NCBI RefSeq assembly: GCF_902459565.1
Contig: NZ_CABPSN010000009.1
Span: 180,119-244,118, forward strand
Direction of reading: 5' to 3'
DNA from: Pandoraea aquatica
GTDB lineage: Bacteria > Pseudomonadota > Gammaproteobacteria > Burkholderiales > Burkholderiaceae
DNA: 64,000 nt
In this document: piece by piece, positions 38,648 through 46,912 of the stretch
Numbering within the stretch: the first letter of the stretch is position 1
Layout: each line of letters starts with the position of its first letter
Notes under the pieces: model-generated
Told to the model about the DNA's origin: nothing
Database searches by the model: none
The model's input: the letters and a program-made list of their open reading frames with translations, nothing else
Translations under genes and position numbers: made by a program

Positions 38648-39163
38648 TTAGCTCGCCAGACGCTCGATGAGCGCCATGTCGTCGCTAGTCATCAGCTTTT
38701 CGATGTCCATCAGGATCAGCATGCGGCCTTCGACCGTGCCCAGCCCAGTGATGTACTCGGTCGCCAGTTGCGCGCCGAACTCCGGTGCCGGCTTGATCTC
38801 GCCGCGTGCGAGCGTCAGCACGTCCGACACGCCGTCGACGACCATGCCGACCACGCGACCCGCCACGTTCAGAATGATCACGACCGTCTGCGTGTCGTAC
38901 TCGACGCGGCCCAGACGGAACTTGATGCGCATGTCCACGATCGGCACGATGATGCCGCGCAGGTTGATCACGCCCTTGATGAACTCGGGCGCGTTCGCGA
39001 TGCGGGTCACGGCGTCGTAGCCGCGAATTTCCTGCACCTTCAGAATGTCGATGCCGTATTCCTCGTCACCCAGCGTGAAGACGAGAAATTCCTGGCCGTC
39101 GCCATCGGTCTGCATGGCGCCTGCGTGGCGCGACACGGCCTGCTCTTGCGAAAGGTTGTCCAT
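38648..39163 (-). CDS. cheW: Chemotaxis coupling protein CheW
   Basis: 171 residues. SH3-like CheW fold: [60 protein letters not shown] and [20 protein letters not shown]. It joins receptors to CheA in the array. It follows cheA after 17 bases and precedes the three receptor genes. Confidence 0.97.
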   Translation of the reverse strand: MDNLSQEQAVSRHAGAMQTDGDGQEFLVFTLGDEEYGIDILKVQEIRGYDAVTRIANAPEFIKGVINLRGIIVPIVDMRIKFRLGRVEYDTQTVVIILNVAGRVVGMVVDGVSDVLTLARGEIKPAPEFGAQLATEYITGLGTVEGRMLILMDIEKLMTSDDMALIERLAS

Positions 39164-39180
39164 CTAACGCGTCTCCGACT

Positions 39181-41415
39181 TCAGTTGAAGATGGTGGCAG
39201 CGGCCGAGCGCTGGCCGCGCTGGAGCGCCGCCACATCGACGATCAATGCCACACTGCCGTCACCCATGATGGTGGCGGCGGAAATACCGTGAATACGGCG
39301 GTAATTGGTTTCGAGGTTCTTCACCACGACCTGCTGCTGACCGACCAGCTCGTCGACGAGCAGTGCAAAGCGGCGGCCTTCGGCCTGGAGAATCACGATG
39401 ATGCCCTGCGTCGGATCGAGGCGTGCTTCGGGCACTTCGAACGCGCGGTACAGCTCGACGAGCGGCAAATACTCGCCGCGCACCAGCACGACCTGGCCTT
39501 CGCCCGTCACCGCGCGGATGTCGTCGCGACGCGGTTGCAGCGACTCCATCACGAAGTTCAGCGGCAGGATGAAGATCTCCGGGCCGACCTTGACGGACAT
39601 GCCATCGAGAATCGCGAGCGTGAGCGGCAGCACGATGCGGATCGTGGTGCCCTTGCCGCGCGTGGACAGAATCTCCACGTGGCCGCCCATCTGCTGGATG
39701 TTCCGCTTCACGACGTCCATGCCCACGCCACGGCCCGACACGTCGGTCACGGCTTCGGCGGTGGAGAAGCCCGGCGCGAAGATCAGTTGCCAGACTTCCT
39801 CGTCCGCCATCGACTCGGACACGTTCATGCCTTGCTGCAACGCCTTGGCGAGAATCTTCTCGCGACGCAGACCCGCGCCGTCGTCGCTCACTTCGATGAC
39901 GATATTGCCGCCCTGATGCGCAGCCGACAGCACCAGTTGGCCGACCGGATCCTTGCCCGAGGCCAGACGTTGTTCCGTCGTTTCGATGCCGTGATCGAGA
40001 CTGTTACGCACCAGGTGCGTGAGCGGATCGATGATGCGCTCGATCAGGCTCTTGTCGAGTTCGGTCGCCTGACCGAACGTCACGAGTTCGATCTGCTTGC
40101 CGAGCTTGGTCGCGAGGTCGCGCACCAGACGCGGGAAGCGCGAGAACACATAGTCCATCGGCATCATGCGGATGGACATCACCGCTTCTTGCAGATCGCG
40201 CGCGTTGCGCTCCAGCTGACCCATGCCGTTGAACAGGCGGTCGTGGAGCATCGGGTCGAGGCTGCTGGCGGTCTGCGCGAGCATGGCCTGCGTGATCACC
40301 AGTTCGCCCACGAGGTTGATGAGCTGGTCGACCTTCTCCACGCCCACGCGAATCGAGCTGTTCTCGTGACCGGCAGCGCCGCCGGCGGCCGGTGCTGCGG
40401 CGCGCTTCTCCGGCGGATGCTGAGCACCGCCGCCGCCCGAGGCGGCCTGGGGTGCTGCGGGCGGCACGACGATCGGTTCGGCAGCGGCCGGCGGCACGAC
40501 GGCTTGCGGTGCTGCCGGTGCGGCGGCAGCCGGGACTTCGATCGGTGCCGAAGCGGCCGGTGCCGGCGCGGGCGTCGGCTCGAAGATTTCGACGGTCTGC
40601 GACGGAGCCACCGATGCTGCCGGTGCTGCGGCAGGGGCAGCAGGCGCGGCGGGTGCAGCCGCCACCGCGGACGCATCCTGCACGTCGATCTGCGACGGTT
40701 CGATCACGAAGCAGCACACAGCGAGGATGTCGTCGGCGTCGCACGTGGTGTCGAGCCACAGGTAAAGTGCATCGCCCACCGTATTACGGCCAGCGACTGC
40801 GCCGAGGTTGCCCAGTTCTTCGGCGAGCAACGCCTGATCTTTTTCGCCCACACCGGAGAGCGTGACTTTCAGACGCTTCTGACCCGGCGGGATGTCGCTG
40901 GTCGGTGCGCCGCTGGCGTCGGCGGCCGGGGCGGCTTGCGCTGCCGGGGCCGCAGGTGCGGGTGCCGGTGCAGCGGCCGCCGGGGGCGGTGCGAAGGGCG
41001 ACGTCGGCGCGGCGGAGACCGGCGCACCGTCGCCTTCGGCGGCGAGTTGCTGGAGCACGGCGCAGATGCGCTTCATGGCCTCGGCATCGGGTTCACTGGA
41101 GGCGCGGTAGGCATTCAACTGTTGATGCAACACGTCTTTGGTTTCCAGGAAGGTGTCGACCATCTCGGTGCGCAACTGCAATTCGCCGCGACGGGCACGG
41201 TCGAGCAGGTTTTCCAGCAGGTGCGTGGTCTCGGTGAGCGCGGTGAAGCCGAACGTCGCGGCGCCGCCCTTGATCGAATGGGCGGCCCGGAAGATCGCGT
41301 TGAGTTGCTCGTTATCGGGCGCGCTTACGTCGAGCGCAAGCAGGAGGTGCTCCATCTCTGCGAGCAACTCTTCCGCTTCATCGAAAAAGGTCTGGTAGAA
41401 CTGGGTGATATCCAC
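39181..41415 (-). CDS. cheA: Chemotaxis histidine kinase CheA
   Basis: 744 residues from a GTG preceded by GAGGA. P1 Hpt domain with phosphoacceptor His46 (IFRAAHSIKGGAATFGF), a P2 region inside an Ala/Pro-rich stretch (about 130-350), P3 dimerisation, P4 ATPase (LTHLVRNSLDHGIE, VSDDGAGLRREKI, GFSTAEAVTDVSGRGVGMDV) and the P5 CheW-like domain (LPLVELYRAFEVPEARLDPT). It phosphorylates CheY and CheB according to receptor state. The Ala/Pro linkers are long. Lies between a single-domain CheY and cheW. Confidence 0.97.
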   Translation of the reverse strand: MDITQFYQTFFDEAEELLAEMEHLLLALDVSAPDNEQLNAIFRAAHSIKGGAATFGFTALTETTHLLENLLDRARRGELQLRTEMVDTFLETKDVLHQQLNAYRASSEPDAEAMKRICAVLQQLAAEGDGAPVSAAPTSPFAPPPAAAAPAPAPAAPAAQAAPAADASGAPTSDIPPGQKRLKVTLSGVGEKDQALLAEELGNLGAVAGRNTVGDALYLWLDTTCDADDILAVCCFVIEPSQIDVQDASAVAAAPAAPAAPAAAPAASVAPSQTVEIFEPTPAPAPAASAPIEVPAAAAPAAPQAVVPPAAAEPIVVPPAAPQAASGGGGAQHPPEKRAAAPAAGGAAGHENSSIRVGVEKVDQLINLVGELVITQAMLAQTASSLDPMLHDRLFNGMGQLERNARDLQEAVMSIRMMPMDYVFSRFPRLVRDLATKLGKQIELVTFGQATELDKSLIERIIDPLTHLVRNSLDHGIETTEQRLASGKDPVGQLVLSAAHQGGNIVIEVSDDGAGLRREKILAKALQQGMNVSESMADEEVWQLIFAPGFSTAEAVTDVSGRGVGMDVVKRNIQQMGGHVEILSTRGKGTTIRIVLPLTLAILDGMSVKVGPEIFILPLNFVMESLQPRRDDIRAVTGEGQVVLVRGEYLPLVELYRAFEVPEARLDPTQGIIVILQAEGRRFALLVDELVGQQQVVVKNLETNYRRIHGISAATIMGDGSVALIVDVAALQRGQRSAAATIFN

Positions 41416-41466
41416 CGGTTTCCTCGTCCTAACTTGGTTGTGCCATCGACGCCATCGACTTCATCG

Positions 41467-41850
41467 TCATGCGCCTTCGCCGACGAGCGATGCGACCACG
41501 TCGACCAGTGCTTCGGGGTCGACCGGCTTGATCAGCCAGCCGCTGGCGCCCGCTTCGCGGGCAGCCGTCTTGTATGCGCCGTCGACTTCCGTCGTCAGCA
41601 CCAGAATCGGGGTCTCGGCAAATGCGTCGAGCTCGCGCAGTGCGCGAATGAGCGACAGACCGTCCATGCCGGGCATATGCTGATCGGTCAGCACCAGATC
41701 GAAGACCGCGTTCGTGGCCAGCGTCAGCGCTTCCTGCCCGTCGCGGGCGGTCGTCACGGCGTAGCCCGCTTCATCGAGCGTGGCGGCCAGGATCTGACGC
41801 ATCGACGCGGAATCGTCGACGGCGAGAATCGTGTTGCGAATTGCCTGCAT
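41467..41850 (-). CDS. Second CheY-like response regulator
   Basis: 127 residues, receiver domain only: Asp12-Asp13 (AVDDSASMRQILAATLDEAG), phosphoacceptor Asp56 (VLTDQHMPGMDGLSLIRAL), VLTTEVDGAYKTAAREAGAS and WLIKPVDPEAL. It lacks some motor-CheY features seen in the copy at 29103-29501, such as the [12 protein letters not shown] block and a strict helix 4 match, so it may act as a phosphate sink or on another target. Lies between motB and cheA, as in many Burkholderiales che operons. Probably CheY1. Confidence 0.9.
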   Translation of the reverse strand: MQAIRNTILAVDDSASMRQILAATLDEAGYAVTTARDGQEALTLATNAVFDLVLTDQHMPGMDGLSLIRALRELDAFAETPILVLTTEVDGAYKTAAREAGASGWLIKPVDPEALVDVVASLVGEGA

Positions 41851-41867
41851 GCGTCTCCTCTTGTCGG

Positions 41868-42887
41868 TTATCGCGACGCGCCGGGCGCCGTCGGGGCCGC
41901 CGGGGCCATCGGCGGTGCTGGCGGCGCGGGCAATCCCGGCACTCCCGGCCCAACCGACAGCTCACCGCTCATGGCGGCACTCACCGCGTTGCTGCCTGCG
42001 CCGCGTGCGTTCGCGGCGTCGATCGTCGGCTGATCCACCTCATGCTTGACCGACTGTTCTGCGCGACGGTTGAGCACGATGATGCTGATGCGACGGTTGA
42101 TCGGGTTGTAAGCGTCGTCGCGATCGAGCGGCACCGTCGACGCCAGACCCACCACGCGCAGCACCTTCTCGCTGTCGAGACCGCCCGCGATCAGTTCGCG
42201 GCGCGAGGCGTTCGCGCGGTCCGCCGACAGTTCCCAGTTGCTGTAGCTCTTGTCACCTTGCGCGTACGCCGTGGCGTCGGTGTGACCGGACAGGCTGATG
42301 GCGTTCGGTACGCCGTTGAGCGATTTGCCGATCTCGCGCAGGATGTCGCGCATGTACGGCTGCACCTGCGCGCTCGCATTGGCGAACATCGGCCGGTTCT
42401 GGTCGTCCACGATCTGGATGCGCAAGCCCTCGGTCGTCACGTCGATCAGCAATTGCTTGCGGAACTGCTTGAGCGTGGGGTTACTTTCGATGGCTTTCTC
42501 GATGCGCGCTTTGAGATCGCGCAAACGTTGTGCATCCGCACGCTCGGCCATCTCGGCGGTGGTCGCCTGACGCGAGCGCGTCTGGTCGCCGCGCGACTTC
42601 TGACCGTCGGTGCGCGTGGTGTCGGTGCCGCCGCCGGGAATCACGCCGCTGTTGTCGGCGGCGTTACGTCCGCCTGTGAGCGCCACTTTGAGCGGCGTGC
42701 GGAAGTATTCCGCGATCCCCGTCAGTTCCTTGCTGCTCACCGAACTCAGCAACCACATCAGCAGGAAGAACGCCATCATGGCCGTCATGAAGTCGGCGTA
42801 GGCAATCTTCCAAGCACCGCCGTGATGGCCGTGCCCGCCGGCTTTGCGGCGCTTGACGATAATGGGCCGCTCGTCTTTCTCGCTCAT
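41868..42887 (-). CDS. motB: Flagellar stator protein MotB
   Basis: 339 residues. A basic cytoplasmic N-terminus (IIVKRRKAGGHGHHGGAWKI) leads into one membrane span with the proton-binding Asp32 (AYADFMTAMMAFFLLMWLLS). The plug and OmpA-like peptidoglycan-binding domain follow (MFANASAQVQPYMRDILREI, LSGHTDATAY, ANASRRELIAGGLDSEKVLR), with an Ala/Pro-rich tail. It anchors the stator to the cell wall. Twelve bases separate it from motA. Confidence 0.96.
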   Translation of the reverse strand: MSEKDERPIIVKRRKAGGHGHHGGAWKIAYADFMTAMMAFFLLMWLLSSVSSKELTGIAEYFRTPLKVALTGGRNAADNSGVIPGGGTDTTRTDGQKSRGDQTRSRQATTAEMAERADAQRLRDLKARIEKAIESNPTLKQFRKQLLIDVTTEGLRIQIVDDQNRPMFANASAQVQPYMRDILREIGKSLNGVPNAISLSGHTDATAYAQGDKSYSNWELSADRANASRRELIAGGLDSEKVLRVVGLASTVPLDRDDAYNPINRRISIIVLNRRAEQSVKHEVDQPTIDAANARGAGSNAVSAAMSGELSVGPGVPGLPAPPAPPMAPAAPTAPGASR

Positions 42888-42899
42888 TTCTCGCGTCCG

Positions 42900-43760
42900 T
42901 CAACGGGCCTTGACCTGTCGCACGTGCTCTTCGAGCTCGGCAAACGACGGACGTACGGTGGAGTAAAGCACCTTGCGGCCGAACTCGACCGACAGGGCCG
43001 GTGCGTAACCGTTCAGGCTGGCAAGCAGCGTGACCTTGATGCACTCGTAGAGCTTCACCGATTCGTTGATGCGGTGCTCGATGAGCTGCGCCAGCGGCGA
43101 GATGAAGCCGTAGGCGAGCAGAATGCCGAGGAAGGTCCCCACGAGGGCCTGTGCGATCAGCGCGCCGAGCACGGCCGGCGGCTGGTCGGCCGACGCCATG
43201 GTGTGCACCACGCCCATCACGGCGGCCACGATACCGAAGGCCGGCATGGCGTCGCCCGTCTTTTGCAGACAGTGCGCGGGCACTTCGCCCTCGTGACGGT
43301 ACGTTTCGATTTCGTGATCCATCAGGTTCTCGATCTCGAACGCGTTCATGTTGCCGCTGACCATCAGTCGCAGATAGTCGGTGAGGAATTCCATGATGCG
43401 CGGCTCGCCGAGAATGCGCGGGTATTGCGAGAACACCGGGCTCGATGCCGGATCTTCGACGTCTCCCTCGATGGCAAGCATGCCGTCCTTACGCGCTTTC
43501 GCGAGCAGCACGTACAGGAGCGCCATCAGCTCCATGTACAGCTCTTTGGTGTATTTCGAGCCCTTGAACAGCATCGGCAGCGCTTTCATCGTCGCCTTGA
43601 TCGCCTTGCTGTTGTTGCCCACCACGAACGAGCCGACGCCCGCGCCACCGATGATCAGCAGCTCGGTCGGCTGAAACAGCGCGCCCAAGTGGCCCCCGCC
43701 AATGACGAAGCCGCCAAAGACCGATGCCAGAACGATGATGTAACCAATGACGACAAGCAC
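42900..43760 (-). CDS. motA: Flagellar stator protein MotA
   Basis: 286 residues with four membrane spans (MLVVIGYIIVLASVFGGFVI; GGAGVGSFVVGNNSKAIKAT; PAFGIVAAVMGVVHTMASAD; LIAQALVGTFLGILLAYGFI), the conserved torque residues in the cytoplasmic loop and the AFGIVAAVMGVVHTM motif. It starts at a GTG with GAGAGG upstream. First gene of the mot-che operon, behind a sigma-28-like promoter. Confidence 0.96.
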   Translation of the reverse strand: MLVVIGYIIVLASVFGGFVIGGGHLGALFQPTELLIIGGAGVGSFVVGNNSKAIKATMKALPMLFKGSKYTKELYMELMALLYVLLAKARKDGMLAIEGDVEDPASSPVFSQYPRILGEPRIMEFLTDYLRLMVSGNMNAFEIENLMDHEIETYRHEGEVPAHCLQKTGDAMPAFGIVAAVMGVVHTMASADQPPAVLGALIAQALVGTFLGILLAYGFISPLAQLIEHRINESVKLYECIKVTLLASLNGYAPALSVEFGRKVLYSTVRPSFAELEEHVRQVKAR

Positions 43761-43819
43761 TGCCGGATACCTCTCGCAAAAATACGTCTACGGAAAATTG
43801 TCCTTCCTGTTCAGAGGGC

Positions 43820-43847
43820 TTAACGGCAGACACGCAGGGAAACTGTA
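43820..43847 (-). promoter_or_regulatory. Sigma-28 promoter of the mot-che operon
   Basis: On the minus strand: TACAGTTT (43847-43840), 12 bases, GCCGTTAA (43827-43820). Both halves match the sigma-28 consensus at 7 of 8, with a spacer one base longer than ideal. The expected start of transcription is about 50 bases before motA. mot and che genes are classic sigma-28 targets. Confidence 0.7.
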
Positions 43848-43889
43848 GGGGCGGGATTACCTCGATACGCTGGGGGCGGAAGGCACCGT

Positions 43890-44486
43890 TCAGGCCGCTA
43901 GCGGCGAAATCGTGGCGTCCGGCTCACCCGACGCCACAACGGGCGCGAGATCGGCGGCATGCGCGTGCTTCGCTTTCCGGGTCTTTCCGGCACGCGACGG
44001 CGGTGCGCACAGCCCGCAAACGTACTGGCCATGCGGCTCGTGCGCATGCGTGACGAAATGACCGCCGCAACGCGTGCACGGCGTCATCTGCAGCATCTTG
44101 CTGTCGAAGAAGCGAACGAGCGTCCATGCCCGCGTGAAGCCGAGCACCGCCTCCCAACCGTGCAACTCCACGTGCTCCAGGTACAGGCGGTAAGCCTTCA
44201 CGATGGCTTCGATGCCCTGGCATCCGCCGTACTGCACGAGGTGGCGGTAGATGTTGTGGAAAAGCGACGAGTGGATGTTCGGCAGCCAGGTCACGAACCA
44301 GTCGGTCGAGAACGGCAGCATGCCCTTGGGCGGCGAGGCGCCTTTGAGCTCTTTGTAGAGTTTGATGAGTCGATCGCGGCTCAGGCTCGTCTCCGCTTCC
44401 AGCAACTGGAGGCGGGCGCCGAGTTCGATCAGCTCGATGGCCAGCTGAATTTCACGGGCCTCGAGGACGACGCTTTTGGTACGCAT
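43890..44486 (-). CDS. flhC: Flagellar master regulator subunit FlhC
   Basis: 198 residues from the ATG at 44486, with AGGAAG upstream; a TTG at 44504 is less likely. SVVLEAREIQLAIELIELGA, RLQLLEAETSLSRDRLIKLY and PFSTDWFVTWLPNIHSSLFH are FlhC signatures, and the Cys cluster (MTPCTRCGGHFVTH ... YVCGLCAPP) is its zinc site. FlhC with FlhD forms the hetero-hexamer that activates class II promoters. Stop lies 43 bases before the motA promoter. Confidence 0.96.
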   Translation of the reverse strand: MRTKSVVLEAREIQLAIELIELGARLQLLEAETSLSRDRLIKLYKELKGASPPKGMLPFSTDWFVTWLPNIHSSLFHNIYRHLVQYGGCQGIEAIVKAYRLYLEHVELHGWEAVLGFTRAWTLVRFFDSKMLQMTPCTRCGGHFVTHAHEPHGQYVCGLCAPPSRAGKTRKAKHAHAADLAPVVASGEPDATISPLAA

Positions 44487-44569
44487 ATACAGGCTTCCTG
44501 GCAAATCACGCCAAGCGCGGCCCCGATGACATCAGGCTGCGCGTGGCGTGCGTCGCGTATGTCGTACGC

Positions 44570-44887
44570 TCAGCCGATCTGCTCGACGGGCTGACCCGCG
44601 AGCAGAATCGAAGCGTGCGACTGCTGCATACCCACGTCTTTCGCACCGTGCGTGAGGCTCGAAAGAATCACGTGGTCGTCGAATCGAAATCGGCACAGAA
44701 GCTGGTTCGACCCCGCGAACTTAACGAGTTGAGCCAGTGTGAGACTGCCGAGCACGTCGGCAAGCTGGTCGCTGATGCCCAGGCGGAACATTGCCGCCGC
44801 GCGATCCTCACGGATCAGGCGCTGAGCCAGGACTAGGTAGGAGAGATTCAACTCACGAATCTCGTTCAGTGTTTCGCTGTTTCGCAT
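44570..44887 (-). CDS. flhD: Flagellar master regulator subunit FlhD
   Basis: 105 residues. [40 protein letters not shown] and [20 protein letters not shown] are family signatures. It is the partner of FlhC; 83 bases separate the two. Ribosome site GGGG lies just before the ATG. A long control region lies upstream with a sigma-28-like promoter and a palindrome. Confidence 0.96.
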   Translation of the reverse strand: MRNSETLNEIRELNLSYLVLAQRLIREDRAAAMFRLGISDQLADVLGSLTLAQLVKFAGSNQLLCRFRFDDHVILSSLTHGAKDVGMQQSHASILLAGQPVEQIG

Positions 44888-45014
44888 GCGGCCCCCCGGC
44901 GCAATGGATGAATCTGGCGGTACTACTGTCTATTCCCTCGCATTGTGGACAAGGGCGAAAGATAAAGAAATCGGAGAAAAACTACAGAAAGGGGCGAGAA
45001 AAGCGGAAGTTTAT

Positions 45015-45033
45015 TGTAGGAATTTTTCCTACA
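45015..45033. promoter_or_regulatory. Perfect palindrome, candidate operator of flhDC
   Basis: TGTAGGAA-TTT-TTCCTACA, two perfect eight-base arms around three bases, centred 137 bases upstream of flhD. On the minus strand its end overlaps TACAAT, a good -10-like hexamer (45018-45013), though no matching -35 is visible. A sequence of this symmetry is the expected form of a dimeric regulator site. The regulator is unknown. Confidence 0.55.
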
Positions 45034-45139
45034 TGAGCGGCGCGCAGGGATCCTACGACGCGCTCGGGGGGAACGTTCGATGACAGAGTGTGACGGCTTC
45101 ATGAAAGTGTCACGAAGCTGCGCTCTACTACTTGACTGT

Positions 45140-45166
45140 ATTTCGGCGGACTTTTGCCGAACTTTA
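45140..45166 (-). promoter_or_regulatory. Candidate sigma-28 promoter upstream of flhDC
   Basis: On the minus strand: TAAAGTTC (45166-45159), 11 bases, GCCGAAAT (45147-45140). It matches the sigma-28 consensus at 13 of 16 positions with ideal spacing, as well as the flgM promoter does. Transcription would run towards flhD, about 245 bases away. An inverted repeat (TTCGGC at 45142-45147 and GCCGAA at 45156-45161) overlaps it, so another function is possible. Confidence 0.5.
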
Positions 45167-45557
45167 GGCATCCTTGCAAAAAATTTCAGGGGGCTTCTGC
45201 ATGGGTTGCCTGGATCGTACTTTGCCTATCGAGCGGGCACTGGAACAGAGCAATTACAAAGTGTTACAGATGTAGTGCCGCTCACCGAAGCTCAGGTTTG
45301 GAAGCATTGTTCTGATGCCGGTTCCCGCCGTTTTGCCGGAATCGCGAAGCGCCATCTTACAAATCCTTCCCAACGGCACAGTCCCGTTATCCCCGCTTCC
45401 GTCGTTTTCGTCGTTTCGACAGGCGATCTCAAACAGACGTCAGAAACCGCACAACGTTCCCGACACCGCGATAGATGTTACGCGTGATGCGTTTGGAAGG
45501 TGTTCAGAGGGCGTTCGGGACGCGTTTGGTCCTGTCCTTGCCCTGCCCTCTGTCCGC

Positions 45558-46790
45558 TCAGGCCGCGCCTGCGGCGGGCGGCAGTGCGGGCCTTGCGCGT
45601 CGGATCAGCACCGTGTGGAAGCCCCACGACAGCACGCCGCATATCGCCATGACCGCCGCCATCGGCACGGCCGAGCGGGCGTGCAGCAAGCCGACCGCAG
45701 CACCGGCGCTGGCCGCCGCGAGGAATTGCAGCGCGCCCAGCAAGGCAGACGCCGCCCCGGCACGCTGGTGCTGCCGGTTGAGCGCCTCGGCAATGGCGTT
45801 CGGCTGCGAGAAGCCGAGGCTCGTGACAAAGGCGAACAACGGCACCATCAACCCGATCAGCCCGCCAAGCCTGAGCGCCGCCACGGCGAGCATCAGCAAG
45901 CCGAGAATCGCGACCAGATTGTTGGTACGGCGCAACACGTCGGCCGGACGCCGCGTGCGCAGCAAATATGCGTTGATCTGCGAGCCGCCGATGATGCCGC
46001 AGGCGTTCAGGCCAAACAGCCAGCCGTAATGGGTCGGATCGACGCCGTACAGATTGATGAAGACGAAGGGCGAGCCGGTGATGTACGCGAACATCCCCGC
46101 CTGCGAAACGCCGCCTGCCAGCGCATTGCCCATGAACTCACGGTCGCGCAGCAGCTCGCCGTAGTTGTGCCACGCCGTCGTCAGCCAGTTGCGCGCCTGC
46201 TTCGCAGCCTGACGCGTCTCCGGCAGCCAGTAGACGGCCATGCCGAAGCACATCGCACCGAAGACCGTCAGTCCCCAGAAGATCCAGCGCCAGCCCACGA
46301 ACATCAGCACTTGCCCGCCGATCAACGGGGCGAGGATCGGGGCTGCGCCCATGATGAGCGTCATGCGCGACAGCACACGCGCCACCGTCGCCGTATCGAA
46401 CAGGTCGCGCGCCATGGCGCGGGCGATCACGAAGCAGGCACAGCCGCCAACCGCCTGAATGAAGCGGCTGACGATCAGCGTTTCGATGTTGGGGGCGAGC
46501 GCGCATCCGGCCGACGCGAGCGTGTAGAGCGCCAGTCCGGCATAAAGCGGACGTTTGCGTCCGTAGCGGTCGGCAAGCGGGCCATGCAGCAACTGGCCGA
46601 GGCCGAGCCCGATGAAGAACGATGCCAGGGAGAATTGCGCCGCAGCGTCCGTCGTGTTCAGTTCGCGCGCGATGCTCGGCAGCGCGGGCAGATACATGTC
46701 GATCGACAGCGAGCCGATGGCCGACAGAATGCCGAGGATGAAAACGGTACGGAAGGTGTGTGAGGGCGCGGACGCCGTGGCAGCGGACAT
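45558..46790 (-). CDS. Bcr/CflA-family multidrug exporter (MFS)
   Basis: 410 residues with 12 likely membrane spans. The first span and loop SAIGSLSIDMYLPALPSIAR, GQLLHGPLADRYGRKRPLYA (the MFS loop 2-3 motif) and RMTLIMGAAPILAPLIGGQV (motif C of drug:H+ antiporters) place it in the Bcr/CflA group of the major facilitator superfamily. Members export drugs such as bicyclomycin or sulfonamides, or amino acids such as cysteine; the substrate is not known here. It stands alone, 122 bases after an acyl-CoA synthetase. Confidence 0.9.
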   Translation of the reverse strand: MSAATASAPSHTFRTVFILGILSAIGSLSIDMYLPALPSIARELNTTDAAAQFSLASFFIGLGLGQLLHGPLADRYGRKRPLYAGLALYTLASAGCALAPNIETLIVSRFIQAVGGCACFVIARAMARDLFDTATVARVLSRMTLIMGAAPILAPLIGGQVLMFVGWRWIFWGLTVFGAMCFGMAVYWLPETRQAAKQARNWLTTAWHNYGELLRDREFMGNALAGGVSQAGMFAYITGSPFVFINLYGVDPTHYGWLFGLNACGIIGGSQINAYLLRTRRPADVLRRTNNLVAILGLLMLAVAALRLGGLIGLMVPLFAFVTSLGFSQPNAIAEALNRQHQRAGAASALLGALQFLAAASAGAAVGLLHARSAVPMAAVMAICGVLSWGFHTVLIRRARPALPPAAGAA

Positions 46791-46912
46791 TGGGCGAAGC
46801 CTAGGGTAATCCCGAATGATACGGCATTCGCCCCGAGTTCGCTTAAAAATTGGGCAGAGGTATCGTGTGTCCGATCCCCTGCCCTGACAACGTTATCCGG
46901 CAGCGATGCCCG

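Larger units (their letters stand above)
44888..45557. promoter_or_regulatory. Gene-free control region upstream of flhDC
   Basis: 670 bases between flhD and the stop of the Bcr/CflA-type gene, both on the minus strand. The part next to flhD (about 44930-45180) is clearly more AT-rich than its surroundings. It contains the palindrome 45015-45033 and the sigma-28-like promoter 45140-45166. Open frames here (for example 45080-45487 on the plus strand) look non-coding: no ribosome site, no family motif and atypical composition. Confidence 0.7.

Noticed and set aside
45085..45115. CRP-like half-sites (TGTGA and GTGTCACG) upstream of flhD
   Set aside because: The two halves do not fall at the required six-base spacing, and the second half matches poorly.
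45080..45487. A 135-codon plus-strand open frame upstream of flhDC
   Set aside because: No ribosome site, no recognisable family, atypical composition, and it overlaps the regulatory sequences of flhD.
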